A DNA stretch of 64,000 nucleotides, from contig NC_059409.1 in assembly GCF_905220565.1 (NCBI RefSeq), positions 1,743,501 to 1,807,500 on the forward strand, read 5' to 3'. The position numbers and the translations under genes are program-made. Below the pieces are notes generated by a model, which saw only the letters and a program-made list of their open reading frames with translations, ran no database searches and was not told where the DNA came from. The DNA is from Melitaea cinxia. Lineage: Eukaryota; Arthropoda; Insecta; Lepidoptera; Nymphalidae. This document shows positions 32,346 through 43,552 of this stretch, one piece after another (position 1 is the first letter of the stretch; every line of letters starts with the position of its first letter).

Positions 32346-32815
32346 AACATACATATATCATCATCGTCATCATCATTGGCCTTAGTCCGTCTATTGCAGG
32401 CGATTTAGACAGTGTCAGACAGACACTGTGTCGCCTAGGACACTGTGTCGCCTAGGACACTGTGTCGCCTAGGACACTGTGTCGCCTAGGACACTGTGTC
32501 GCCTAGGACACTCTTCAGGAAAACGCAGATTTGCCTAAGCTCTGCGCCACCCTCTCGACCTCACTGGCGGCCCACAGGAACGACAAATCGATACGTGTGG
32601 AGCCAGTTCGGCTGCAGGAATCTTTCGCATTTTAGAGCCATGCCACGAATGCTTGACGGATACCCCATTCCGGGTTTCAAATGAAGTTTTTCTTCTCCAG
32701 GACCCTGATGATTTTGAGCCAGGTATATCCCTCGGTCGCCTTTTACGACCTCCACGGGAAGAAAGACGGTGGTGCTATTCTACTCGGCACGGACACCACA
32801 CGGCATGTATACATA
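32346..32815. mobile_element. SINE-like insertion carrying a minisatellite
   Basis: Contains a CATCATCATCGTCATCATC run at one end and GTCGCCTTTTACGACCTCCACGGGAAG...CACCACACGGCATGT at the other. The latter resembles the GTCGCCTCTTACGACACCCACGGGAAG text of family B, so this is probably a distant relative. Confidence 0.6.
32422..32512. repeat. 17 bp minisatellite, five perfect copies plus a partial
   Basis: Unit GACACTGTGTCGCCTAG starts at 32,422, 32,439, 32,456, 32,473 and 32,490, with GACACT left over at 32,507. Each unit holds the palindrome GACACTGTGTC and makes CCTAGG at each junction. Confidence 0.97.
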
Positions 32816-32872
32816 TATATATATAGTCGAATTGAGTAACCTCCTCCTTTTTTTAAGTCGGTTAAAAATGGC

Positions 32873-33199
32873 AAAATTCACACGACACTCACTCACAATC
32901 AATAAACCCTAAAAATGTCAAATGAGGTTCCTAAAGACCTTTAGACATTACCCGTCGCCCTTTCATGATCATCTCTAATTAAAATCTCAAACAACAGAGT
33001 AAGCACATCTGTGTTGACGGCTATATAGGACAGAAATAAGTCGGGATATATATTTTTACCATTCCCTTAAAACAAAGATCCTTTATTTTGGTTTTCTGGT
33101 ATTTGGCTACTACTGCAAAATGTAGCTGACCAATAATAGCTACTTTAGCCATGTTTAGGTGAGAGTGTGGTTCTAACTTGGTCAGGCGTTTTAACTTTT
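32873..33199. other. Spacer, no gene seen
   Basis: Nothing recognised. Confidence 0.5.
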
Positions 33200-33310
33200 G
33201 TTTATTTATTTATTTAATGCTTTATTGCACATTTAGAATAACATTAAAGAACAACAACAATATTTTAGATTTAAAAAAAGTCTAAGGCGGTCTTATCATT
33301 AACAGTGATC
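33200..33310 (-). repeat. LINE 3' end-like remnant
   Basis: TTTATTTATTTAATGCTTTATTGCACAT...CTAAGGCGGTCTTATC matches the antisense layout of the LINE tail at 60.12 kb (ACTTTATTGTGCAT...AAAGGCGGTCTTATCGC). Confidence 0.5.
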
Positions 33311-33370
33311 TCTAACAGTGAGGCAAACAACTTCTGTCCACTTTTATTGACTACAATTAGACTACTTTAT

Positions 33371-33998
33371 AATTGTGTTTGCTCGCAAACGAAAAAAAAA
33401 CCGACTTCAATTACATCGACGACTAATACAACGTAGATCGACGAAAAAATAGTCAAGTAACAACGCATTATCAAAGATTACTCAAAAAGTAGTTATCAGA
33501 TCTCGATGAAATTTAAATGTGACCACATGATAAACATCGGCTTTCGATTAAATTAAAAATCCTTAAAATCGGTACACCTAATAAAAAGTTATTGTGGATT
33601 TTCAAGAGTTTCCCTCGATTTCTCTAGGATCCCATCATCAGATCCTGGTTTCCTTATCATGGTACTAAACTTAAGATATCTCCTTTCCAACAAAAAAAAA
33701 ATTATCAAAATCGGTACTTCCAGTAGAAAGTTACGCGGTATAATACAACGTAGGTCGACGAAAAAAGCGTCAAGTAAAAACGCATTATTAGATATAGCTC
33801 GAAAAGTAGTTGTTAGATCTCAAATAAATTTAAATGGGACCAATTGGCACACACCACCTTTCGATTAAAAAAAAATTTGTCAAAATCGCTCCACCCAGTC
33901 AAAAGTTCTGATGTAACATACATAAAAAAAAAAAAAAAAAAAAAAAACAAAATACAGTCGAATTGAGAACCTCCTCCTATTTTGGAAGTCGGTTAAAA
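33371..33998 (-). mobile_element. Family F modular element, complete
   Basis: From AATTGTGTTTGCTCGCAAACG (a perfect hairpin GTTTGC-TC-GCAAAC) and AACCGACTTCAATTACATCG to CCTCCTCCTATTTTGGAAGTCGGTT. The outer AACCGACTTC and GAAGTCGGTT are inverted repeats. Inside, the ACGTAGaTCGACGAAAAAaT...CAAGTAA..AACGCATTAT block occurs twice (about 33,430 and 33,740). No transposase frame is present. Contains a ~22 nt A-run at ~33,927. Confidence 0.8.
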
Positions 33999-34460
33999 AA
34001 CCGACTTCAATTTCATCGACGAGTAATACAACGTAGATCGACGAAAAAATAGTCAAAATCGGTACACCCAGTAAAAAGTTATTGCGGATTTTCGAGAGTT
34101 TCCCTCGATTTCTCTTGGATCCCATCATCAGATCCTGGTTTCCTTATCATGGTACTAAACGAAGGATATCCCCTTTCCAACAAAAAAGAATTGTCAAAAT
34201 CGGTACATCCAGTAGAAAGTTACGCGGTATTATACAATGTAGGTCGACGAAACAAGCGTCAAGTAAAAACGCATTATTAGATATAACCCGAAAAGTAGTT
34301 GTTAGATCTCAAATAAATTTAAATGGGACAAATCGACACACACCACCTTTCGATTAAAAAAAAAATTGTCGAAATCGGTCCACCCGGTCAAAAGTTCTAA
34401 CATACATAAAAAAAAAATACAGTCGAATTGAGAACCTCCTCCTTTTTTGGAAGTCGGTTA
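33997..34460 (-). mobile_element. Family F modular element, internally deleted, abutting the previous copy
   Basis: Starts in the same AACCGACTTC that ends the previous copy (shared GGTTAAAAAACCGAC) and ends TTTTGGAAGTCGGTT. About 160 bp of the first module is missing compared with the 33.37 kb copy. Confidence 0.8.
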
Positions 34461-35239
34461 AAAAACAAAGATACACCTAATTAAGTATTAATATTGCCTG
34501 ATTCTACTTAAACTACCTGTAATCGCGTTTTGTAGTTCTATAAACGACCATAAGACAAACACTAACATAGGTACATAGTACTAGCATCCATAGAACCTAT
34601 ACAAACATTTGTCTTAAGTGGGAATCAAACTCACGACTGTCATCACCAAACTTTCCGGGGCCGCTACGCCAAACTTTTCATATTATTATGTAATGACTAA
34701 ATTATTATTGAACGAAAATTGATGAAACAATAAAATTTGAGTGTACCGATTTTAGTGGCAAAAAATAACGTCTCAATTTCAGTACAAAAACATATACATT
34801 TCTTCGAAGAACGATGAATTGAAATTTTCAACAATGTCGTGTTTATATCAATTCCGTTCAGACCTTGGCGGCAAATGATATTACTGAAGTATGAATACTG
34901 AATGGCTTCAGTCGCCTAGAATTTTCCTAGTTTTGAACAAGCTAGGTCACGTTAAAATACTCGACGTGACATGACATGACTGTAGGGCGACCATCGATAT
35001 TTTATTGTAGGATATTGTTTGTGGAATAATATATTAAAATATTAATATTGAATTTTCTTTCTGTAATATTAAAAGTATATGCGTATGGAACTTCAACTGT
35101 TAGAAATTTTAACTGGTTTTATTTAATGAGCAGTTCAAGAATTCGAAATTTTAAGCCTTACTGATTGTTTACTAGAAAACGATAAATAAAAAATATAAAA
35201 ATAATAATACTAGTATTCAACGCTCATACCTGGACGTTG
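34461..35239. other. Spacer with a weak tRNA-like remnant
   Basis: At 34,605-34,675, AAGTGGGAATCAAACTCACGAC resembles an antisense SINE box B. No gene is seen. Confidence 0.4.
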
Positions 35240-35300
35240 ATTCATAAAATAAGCAATTTAATGCTTGTGTAGTAGCTAACTTATATTATAGCTAGCTTTT
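35240..35300 (-). mobile_element. Family E SINE, tail fragment
   Basis: AAGCAATTTAATGCTTGTGTAGTAGCTAAC is the diverged antisense of GTTACC...ACAAGCATTAAGTTGCTT. Confidence 0.55.
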
Positions 35301-35324
35301 TTTTAAATATAAATATAGGTATAA

Positions 35325-35545
35325 CGCTATATCCTGTAATATCCCACTACTGGACATAGGCCTTATTATCCATGTAGGAGAAGAGAAGCACAAGAGCTTA
35401 ATCCACTAATCTGCGCCAATGCGGGTTGGATTTATTTCCTACTATGAGTAACGATCGCTATCAAGGTGTACATGATAACAACCGGGACCGACAGCTTAAT
35501 GTGCTCTCCGAGGCACGGTGGGGACCACAAGACTAACAGCCAGAC
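35325..35545 (-). mobile_element. Family C SINE, body
   Basis: TATCCTGTAATATCCCACTAC, GGCCTTATTATCCATGTAGGAG, AGTAACGATCGCTATCAAGG, GACCGACAGCTTAATGTGC. Confidence 0.82.
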
Positions 35546-35790
35546 TGGAAATAAATATTTGTATAAACAAAAATATCTACTCTGAGTGGGTATCGAATCC
35601 GCAAGCATCGGTATTTAGGCGCCGTCGCTACGGCCCACGCACCATTATACCAGAGCGGTCGATATATAATACAAATAATACAATTATGAATAAATATATT
35701 ATATATACATCAAACTCGAAGCGGAAGTCGTACCCACAACCTCTATAGCAAAAAGTAGCGTCACGACAATCTACGTTATCGAGCTAGTAA
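35546..35790 (-). mobile_element. Two antisense tRNA-like SINE heads
   Basis: GAGTGGGTATCGAATCCGCAAGC near 35,585 and AAGCGGAAGTCGTACCCACAACC near 35,718 are box B complements, each followed by a box A-like part. The second resembles family E (ATCGAGCTAGT end). Confidence 0.5.
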
Positions 35791-35884
35791 ATGATTACTG
35801 TCGTTTGACGCAATATTAATTCCTTAACCATGTTTTAAAATATTTGTGATAAATATCTTTTTCTTCTGGTTAGCATTATTAATC

Positions 35885-36045
35885 CCGGCTTTTATTGCCA
35901 GGGTCTGCCAACCGACTAAAGCTCGCTTTGCGCGATCTTTTGCATCATTCTGGGTTAGACCATTGGTTCTCATGTCCTACTATATCTAGCCATCACTTTC
36001 TTGGACGTCCGGGAGGTCTAGTTCCAGGTACAGAGATGTCATATA
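35885..36045 (-). pseudogene. Degenerate LINE ORF2 C-terminus
   Basis: The minus strand reads GRPRK*WLDIVG, CKRSRKASFSR and ADPGNKSRD* across small disruptions. This recalls the GRPKKRW...DRAKWRRL...ADP end of RTE-like ORF2 proteins. At least two in-frame stops (TGA) are present. Only the last ~50 codons are visible. Confidence 0.45.
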
Positions 36046-37009
36046 CAATAAATAAATAAAAACTTGTAATTAATGTCATCAAATACTATACATAAGATTC
36101 TATATACACTTTTTTCTTCAGAAGCGCAAAAAAAATCTATGAAGAGACGTTTAATGATCTATTTTACATTTTAAATAAGCAAATAACACGTCAATCTCCA
36201 AAACATTTTTCATGCTTAGCTATAAAAGCGAATAGGAAAAAAGTTTACAGAATACTTACGAAGTCAAAAAAATTAATAAATTAAAAATCAAAAACAATAT
36301 TTACTTAACTTTATTCAAATAGTCTTCAAAAGCATTTTCGAATCATTATTTTACAAATAAGCTTTAAAGTGATTATAATTTTTTTAAAGTAAAGCTGAAA
36401 ATGTAGATTCTGCAGAGAAGAATCGACGAAAAAATCCGCAGTTACTCGTTTGAAAATAATATTAAATCGGTTTTCGACACACAAAATTAATAATGACCAA
36501 TATGGAGGTTTATTTTTCCAATGCTATTTTTATAGTTTGAAACTTTAAATTAATAATGTACTTTGGTTACCCTATTTCTGCTAAAACTGCATTGTCCTTC
36601 GCCGGTAAACGACGAGGAATCTCGTTAGTTTCGGATGCGTGTATGTTTACTAAAGAGAGTTCAGAGTTGGATGTTTGCGTTTTCGTGCAATGTTTTGTTT
36701 GCTTAATAACACTAACTAATATAGTTTTATGTTTATGATACGAAATAAATATCTTTTATTATTATTATGAGACACATATATGTACCCGTATTATTATTTT
36801 ATAGAATGCATGTTTAAAGATAAATAAATATCTTTTTTATTATTATTAGACACATGTATGTATGTACCTATATTATATATTCTTACATTTTCGTAAATAT
36901 ACGTAATATAATGCATGTTTAAAGATCTATAGCGTGATTATTAGTTATTATTTCACGAGACGTAATAAAATAATCTACTTATAATATATGTATATTAATA
37001 ATATGAACT
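36046..37009. other. AT-rich stretch, no gene supported
   Basis: A near-duplicate phrase, ACGAAATAAATATCTTTTATTATTATTATGAGACACAT, occurs at ~36,740 and again at ~36,820. The 60-codon frame at 36,556 is unassigned. Confidence 0.45.
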
Positions 37010-37140
37010 TGGTGAACATCCTCATATCCGCCAACCTGCATTGAAGCAGCGTGGTGGATTAATCTCTGATCCTTCTTCTACGTGGGGAAAGAGGCCTATG
37101 CCCAGCAGTGGGATATTAAAGCCTGAAGCGATAGTGTAAC
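37010..37140 (+). mobile_element. Family C SINE, 3' half
   Basis: ATATCCGCCAACCTGCATTG, GCAGCGTGGTGGATTAATC, GGAAAGAGGCCTATGCCCAG, AGTGGGATATTAAAGCCTGAA. Confidence 0.82.
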
Positions 37141-38481
37141 ATAACATAAGAGATACAATAAGAGTACATTTCGATAAGAATAATTTAAAAAATATATTTT
37201 TTATTTTATTTGTATTTTAAAAAAAATTCAACAGAAAGTAAACATCAAACATTTATAACATTTAATATTCTTCAAGGCTGAAATACCAACAATTTTTTCT
37301 TGAATAAATTATATTTAAATAAATGATTGGCGTCCTTCGTATATAACGCGACATTTTGATACGAAATCATTATTTTTTATTTATTCATCTCTTTTAATAT
37401 TTACAACTCTCTTCGAATTTGATTCTCTGAATAATTTTACACGTTATTTGTACAATATTATGTTTACGAAAATGTAAGAATATATAAAATAAGCTAAGTT
37501 TTATATTTCAGTTAATTGAATCAGGCTGTTTAAGATACCCCATGGTGCGATCGTAAAAGCCGTCGATCCAGCCATGACCTTCCTTCACATGGGCCCATTG
37601 TTTTGTAAGGGGTTTTGATTAATTGTTTCCTGTCGACCTAAACAATGTCGTAATAGAAAAATTTATATAGATACCAGATTTTTTATTTCACTCATGTTGA
37701 GTTTTCTTTTCGGAGTGACGACTTACTTGTTGTTTTATTTGCAATTCATAATATATAACCAAGTAAAATATATATATATTTTTTTTCAATCTAGGTGTAC
37801 CAATTTCGATATTTTCTTTGTACATTCGAAAACTGTTGCTTTTATGGTCTCATTTGAATTTGAGCTGATAATGCAATATATAAGTTTTTTTCTAACAAAT
37901 ACATTATATATATATATATGTCACATATGTACATATGTAGTTAGTTTTCTGTTTTATCTTTAGTATGGTCACGAAAGGACAGTAATTTATATGTACTAAC
38001 AGGGTAACGTAATATACTTTGTATATAAATCAATTTAGTGTCAGATTACATCTCAGTTTAGTGTAATCAAATCATTTCAAGCAGCCCACGGAGACTGGAC
38101 CGCCCAGCGCGTATCCTTCGGACTTCGTTAGTTTTAGTAGGCGGTTTTAGTTTGTAATACATAAGCGTATTTATTACAAAAGCGAAAATTTGTGAGGATG
38201 TTAGAATATCGATGGTTATTTTAGAATTGAACTACTGAACTGCAATTTAACATACATATATACCCGCGACTTTTAATATATGATTTTAATCATTTATTTT
38301 AAAGGCGTGACCCAGACGAACGTCTAGATGAGAAAGATTATCCGTGAAAAAACGTATTCGTTGCAAGAGAGAATCAAATCTTTTTGACACTTTCTTTGTT
38401 CACTACACTAGAAGTATCGCCTCTTTTAAATGTATGAACTAATAATTAATTTTTACACAAAAAGTGTCTATATAGTTCTTT
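37141..38481. other. AT-rich stretch, no gene supported
   Basis: A short GC-richer block at ~38,080-38,150 (CAGCCCACGGAGACTGG, CGCCCAGCGCGTATCC) has no open frame. The 37,694-37,963 frame is hydrophobic AT-rich chance translation. Confidence 0.45.
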
Positions 38482-38750
38482 CTGAGGTAGGGGACCGCAG
38501 GAAATTCCCTGCTCAAAATATAGAGCAGCCCGACTGGGAAGTACCTCGAACTTACAGAAGATCACAGTTAAATAATACTGTTTAATCAATTTTGTATTCC
38601 TGTTGGTGAGTAAGGTGAACAGAGTTCCTGGGGGGATAGGGTATAGGGTCGGCAACGCGCTTGCAAAACTTCTGGTGTCGCAGACGTACGGTAATAAGTA
38701 CGGTAATCGCTTACCACCAGGTGAGCCGTACGCATGTTTGTTGGCCTAGA
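38482..38750 (-). repeat. Family A dispersed repeat
   Basis: TCTGAGGTAGGGGACCGCAGG to TTTGTTGGCCTAGATATATA. Confidence 0.82.
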
Positions 38751-39170
38751 TATATATAAAAATATATATATGTAAACAAAGTTTGTGACACTTCATTTAA
38801 GTAGTTATAATTTTTAATTGTTCTTTGATGTATATTTGATCTGTGAATTGGTTGCTATGGAGCTGTTTTTTCATATTAAATAATTGTGAGTATTATATAG
38901 TTATTGTAAATATTTAAATAATAGTATTATTAAGAACTGGTGAAACAATAGCTTTAAATGTTGTTTCTCGTTTCAGGCTAGTTTATAAATAATTTAATAT
39001 TAAATAATATTTTATAAATTAGTTTATATGATAAAATAAAAAACCTCTCTTCAGAGCAACGCAATTATAGTTTTACTGTTCACCATAATATACAAGTATA
39101 ATTATAAATTAAGACATTATATACCTATATAGTTCATAATAAATTCGTTTTAAAATTCGTATATCTTTTT
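38751..39170. other. AT-rich spacer
   Basis: Nothing recognised. Confidence 0.5.
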
Positions 39171-39790
39171 AACCGACTTCCAAAAAAGGAGGAGGTTCTC
39201 AATTCGACTGTATTTTTTTTTATGTATGTTACATCAGAGCTTTTGACCGGGTGGACCGATGTCGACAAATTTTGTTTTAATCGAAAGGTGGTGTGTGTCA
39301 ATTGGTCCCATTTAAATTTATTTGAGATCTAACAACTATTTTTCGAGTTATATCTAATAATGCGTTTTTACTTGACGCTTTTTTCGTCGACCTACGTTGT
39401 ATTATACCGCATAACTTTCTACTAGATGTACCGATTTTAATAATTCTTTTTTTGTTAGAAAGAGGATATCCCTAGTTTAGTACCATGATAAGGAAACAGA
39501 TCTAAGAAGGAACAGGATCTGATGAAGGATCCTATAGAAATCGAGGGAAACTCTCGAAAATCCGTAATAACTTTTTACTGGGTATACCGATTTTGATAAT
39601 TTTTAATTTAATCGAAAGCTGGTCTTTATCATGTGGTCACATATAAATTTTATCGAGATCTGATAACTACTTTTTGAGTAATCTTTGATAACGCGTAGTT
39701 ACTTGACTATTTTTTCGTCGATCTACGTTGTTGTTACTCGTCGATGTAATTGAAGTCGGTTTTTTTTTCGTTTGCGAGCAAACACAATTA
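39171..39790 (+). mobile_element. Family F modular element, complete reference copy
   Basis: Starts AACCGACTTCCAAAAAAGGAGG and ends GATGTAATTGAAGTCGG, T-run, CGTTTGCGAGCAAACAC. The phrase 'GGGTGGACCGATTTTGATAATT' (with changes) occurs three times (39,246, 39,421, 39,577). The block ending TTTTTTCGTCGA.CTACGTTGT occurs twice (39,350-39,405 and 39,681-39,736). Two ~175 bp modules flank a distinct centre containing ATCGAGGGAAACTCTCG. There is no coding frame. The class is unknown; short terminal inverted repeats suggest a non-autonomous DNA element. Confidence 0.82.
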
Positions 39791-40345
39791 TCATTCGAAC
39801 GTATGTATTGTGTGGAGTCGCAATCACCAAAACGATAACACTAAAATATGTTAGCAAACGTCCCTAACTACACAAATGGTCGTAATTTTCTAGTATTTAT
39901 TCAAGAGAAACCTTTTAAGATTACCTTGAATTATCTTTAACGAATTACGCTTTAGACAAAGTAATGAAACCAAATATCCCGGATGAATAGATTTATCTGA
40001 TATTATAATTTTAGTTTAAAGTTAATATTAGAAATCCGTTTTAAACGTTTTTGAATCATTATTTTGAATAATTTCATGCAAAATAAATTCGAGTGGGAAA
40101 CACGAGATTTCGGATGAGATTGCTGAGCATATTGTTTTCTGATGTTTACGCGAATTTCACTCATTATAATGAAAAAACTTTTTTTCGGATTTTATCGTAG
40201 TTTGTTAAGTTTTTTAGATGCCCGACGTTTCGGATACTTTACAGCAACCATGGTCACGGGAGGACTCATTTTTTTCTGCTAAGCACAATAGATAAGAAAA
40301 CTAACAGGTCTCGTTTATCAAATGTTCATAAAAATATACTTACAA
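39791..40345. other. Spacer, no gene seen
   Basis: CTTTACAGCAACCATGGTCACGGGAGGACT at ~40,240 is repeated at ~47,370, so an unclassified repeat is present at both sites. Confidence 0.45.
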
Positions 40346-40570
40346 ATATAGTTAGCGGTAGCGCAGCGGTAATAGCACTGGTTGTTGCGCTGGCGGTCGC
40401 GGGTTCGATTCCCGCTCACGACAGACATTTGTATCGACCATATAGAATGTGAGTCGTGGTCTGGTCGTAGTGTTTGTGCATTGTATGTGTTTCCGAACCC
40501 CCGACACAGGAGAAAATCCTACTGGGCGATCCGTTGAGTGTGAAGTGTTTATTAATTCTTTTTATCTCCG
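40346..40570 (+). mobile_element. tRNA-derived SINE with clean Pol III boxes
   Basis: GTTAGCGGTAGCGCAGCGGTAATAGCACTGG (box A-like start), GTCGCGGGTTCGATTCCCGC (box B), then CATTTGTATCGACCATATAG and GTGGTCTGGTCGTAGTGTTTGTGCA. The head matches family C; the body after ~40,480 differs. Confidence 0.8.
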
Positions 40571-40639
40571 GTGAGTCATTATTATTGAACTCACGCAACT
40601 ATAAAAAAGAATAAAGCCTCCGTTACATAACTCATTACG

Positions 40640-40745
40640 TTTCAGCCTGTAATATCCCACTACTGGGCATAGGCCTCTTTCCCCATGTAGGAGAAGGATC
40701 AGAGCTTAATCCACCACGCTGCTTCAATGCGGATTGGCGGATACA
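40640..40745 (-). mobile_element. Family C SINE, 3' end
   Basis: TTTCAGCCTGTAATATCCCAC...CTTTCCCCATGTAGGAG...GCGGATTGGCGGATACAT. Confidence 0.82.
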
Positions 40746-42672
40746 TAACTCATTTAATATTTAATCTATACTACTTTTAGACAGCTGAAAAAAATGTTAG
40801 TTTATTTAAACGCTCTAATCTCAGAAACTAGTTCGAATTAAAAAACTCCTTTTGTTTTAGATACCTTATTTACCGAGAAAGGCTATAGTCTATTCCCCCT
40901 CCCCTCAAATTACTGGGTATGAAACTGCAGAGCACAGTTAGTCTTAAATGAAATAAGAAAAAAAGATTTAAGAATTTTCAAACACTGTAATTTTATTTAA
41001 ATAATATACACAATCAACCCTCGAGGTTTCATCGTTCGGTAGCGAAATTACAGAAGTTGATACGATACTGTAATTAAGCATCTCAAAGGAGTTTGCTTAA
41101 GTAATAAAAGGTTGCATTTCTCTTGGATTTAAGAGGCGCCGCAGACTTTAGACAAATAGCGAGTTGTCTGTATAGTTTTTCTTTCGAACTCAAATTTGTC
41201 GAAAACTATGTGGCTAAAATTAAAGCATATAGTATTGAGAAAGTATTTGATTTTTTTTTAAATAATATTGTAAAACACCGGTGTAGATTCTTTATTTGTA
41301 ATATGTTATTACTTTGATTGTTGTTGTGTACAATAAACAGTATTATTATTAGATATTTGTCAACCAAAAAAAGAGCGCCATAAAAAATAAATACAAATTT
41401 TTCGGTAAAAGTTCCATCTATATTTCTGTGTAGAAAAAGAAAGCTTTCACCGACCATAACTTAACTTCAGTTGCGAATTCGAATGATAATTTTTATCATA
41501 GCCAACTTCTTTTTGTGCCGGGGCATTTCGAAAACACCAACCACTCTGTTAATTAAGCACATAATTAGGTTGTGACATTTATATCCAAAATTATACAGTA
41601 AAACTAATAGTTGTAGAGACTGTCATTCCTGAATTTATGATGAGACAAAGGTCAGTTAATTGTAGTTTAATACAAAAGTGTTTATAATGTCGGTTGTAAC
41701 GTTTGTCGTACGATGTGGTGGCACCTTGTCGCAAGTTTGCGCCTCACGCACGAAAAACGTGGATAAGGTTACCTCACTTAATTTTGTTTCGATTAAAATC
41801 CACCGTCTCATCGTCTCGTGATTCAAGTCTTATCCTGTATTTTATTTATTTGAGACATTGTTAAAATCTTACTGTTTTGAATATAGCCAGCTGAAGTATC
41901 TCAAGAAAGTCGGATTCTTATTTTAAAAATGAAATAATTTGTTTTATTAACGAACAGTTATATTTTCGAACATGTGGGTATTTTTCCTTTGTTTTACTTG
42001 ATATATATAAATATATAAATATGAATATAATAATGATGACCCGCACTTGTAAAAAGCAAGGCAACTTCTCGCATCACCTAAACAACGTTCCCATAACAAT
42101 ATGATGTAAGCGAATACGTCACAAACGCATAGTCACGCACACATCGATAAAACATTATTATGTCATAAATATCATGTAATATGAGAGTATCACACGAAGT
42201 TTTTATTAAAATTTTAATTTACCCGACGACAGATACATACTTTTTTTTAATAAACTTTCGTCGCCTTAAGTCCAGGTAGTCTTCTTAATTACGAAACATT
42301 CCGCCTTGAGGCGTCTTGACACAAAGGATCTCTCGAATATAACATTTGTCGGATAAAATGAAAACAACACCGCTGTACAGGAATGCTCTTTAAATTACAG
42401 TGCTTTTGTATTTTCCAGGGTTTTCTCAATTTTCCTATTGTAGATGCTATAGCGATGATTGTTTTTTGAGTTTTTCATGTTATTGTTTATTTTTTTCATT
42501 TGTTTAATTAAATGGCTTAATACAAGAGCTTCATCATAATACAGATCATCAATTACTAGGGCAGGTGATTTAATGGCTATGTTTTTGATAATAACCTACT
42601 ATTATGCGTATTTTCATAATTTTGTAATTGTATATCATATAATAAATCATCGTAAATAATAATATCATCGCT
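40746..42672. other. AT-rich stretch, no gene supported
   Basis: Open frames at 41,123-41,317 and 41,206-41,457 are mutually antisense with no domain. A GC-richer block at ~41,690-41,830 lacks an open frame. Confidence 0.5.
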
Positions 42673-42855
42673 GTTGTATAATAGTGCGTGAACCCTGTGG
42701 CCGCTCACACGGCGGCGATTGCGGGTTCTATTACCGTTCGAGATTGAAATTTATGAAATATAAAATTGTTAATACGTTGCGAAGAGTACGTTAAGCAGTC
42801 AGTCCCAGTTGTTATCATAAACACCTGATAGCGATCACTATTCATGACTGACTTG
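42673..42855 (+). mobile_element. Family C-like SINE, diverged
   Basis: ATAGTGCGTGAACCCTGTGGCC..., GGCGATTGCGGGTTCTATTACC and, further on, CAGTCAGTCCCAGTTGTTATC...CTGATAGCGATCAC match the head and middle of family C. Confidence 0.65.
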
Positions 42856-42924
42856 ACTTAATGTCCTGTGTTCCGTGGGTGGGGCTGGGGACTCCACAGT
42901 GCTCCGCCATCGCGCTCTATTCAT

Positions 42925-43550
42925 AGCAATTGGCTTCGCCACGTTAATCCGATCGCCTTAAATTCAGTGGTGATGCTGAGGATGCTAAGGATGGCCACGT
43001 TTCCATGTGGTTTCCATTTTAGCGTTTGTCTTGGAATATGATCAGGGGCTTTTCTTAAGGTGTATATAATCCAAGCCCACACGTGGTGTCTTATTTGGAA
43101 ACCGATGGGCGTCTCGGAGTAGAGATCACACAGATCTTCATTGGAAATCTTATCGGGCAGGTGAATACCAAGAATCTGCCTAAGGCATCCGCCGACGACG
43201 GCCTGGATGCGTTGCGTGATGTCGTTTTTGACCCCCTATAACTCGCACCCGTACATCGGCACAGTCTTCACGTTAGAGCGAAATATTTTTAATTTCACTC
43301 TCCGGGTCAGTTTTCCGGATCGCCACACAGGCCGCATTTGCATGAAGGTCGCCCGGGCTACCCAAGAAAATATGTCTCCTGATAACCCAAGAAATGATGA
43401 TAGTCCTTTGTTCCCCCAGTCCCCGATACGATGCTACTAAGGTAGATGAACTGCTGCTCCTACTCTATAGGTTCCGAGCCTAGTAAGAGTGGCATCGATT
43501 TTTCTCCTTCAATACGATTTTCCTGGGTCTTTCGCGCGTTTATTTCCAGA
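42925..43550 (-). pseudogene. Degenerate LINE ORF2 C-terminal half
   Basis: On the minus strand the conceptual reading includes LEINARKTQENRI, PIE*EQQFIYLSSIVSGTGG, RATFMQMRPVW, NVKTVPMYGCEL*, ITQRIQAVVGGCLRQILGIH, ISNEDLCDLY, WAWIIYTLRKAPDHIPRQ and LKWKPHGN. This follows the thumb and C-terminal order of LINE proteins of the 'NVKTVLLYGCE...CLRRILGI...WIGHTLRK...RQAL.WNPQG' type. At least two in-frame stops and frame breaks mean it is dead. There is no 5' part. Family C SINE sequence adjoins both sides. Confidence 0.75.
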
Positions 43551-43552
43551 TC

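Larger units (their letters stand above)
32095..32872 (-). repeat. Family F element split by a SINE insertion
   Basis: The left part, 32,095-32,345, has the GTTTGCTCGCAAAC hairpin and CCGACTTCAATTACATCG. The right part, 32,816-32,872, has AGTCGAATTGAGTAACCTCC and AAGTCGGTTAAAAA. Between them lies a younger repeat; ATACATATAT at both junctions looks like its target duplication. Confidence 0.75.

Noticed and set aside
32422..32512. CRISPR-like array
   Set aside because: The units are contiguous with no spacers, and the setting is eukaryotic; it is a minisatellite.
33659..34357. Two similar frames (69 and 91 codons) with related protein sequence
   Set aside because: They are translations of adjacent family F copies, so the similarity is that of the repeat and not of a gene family.
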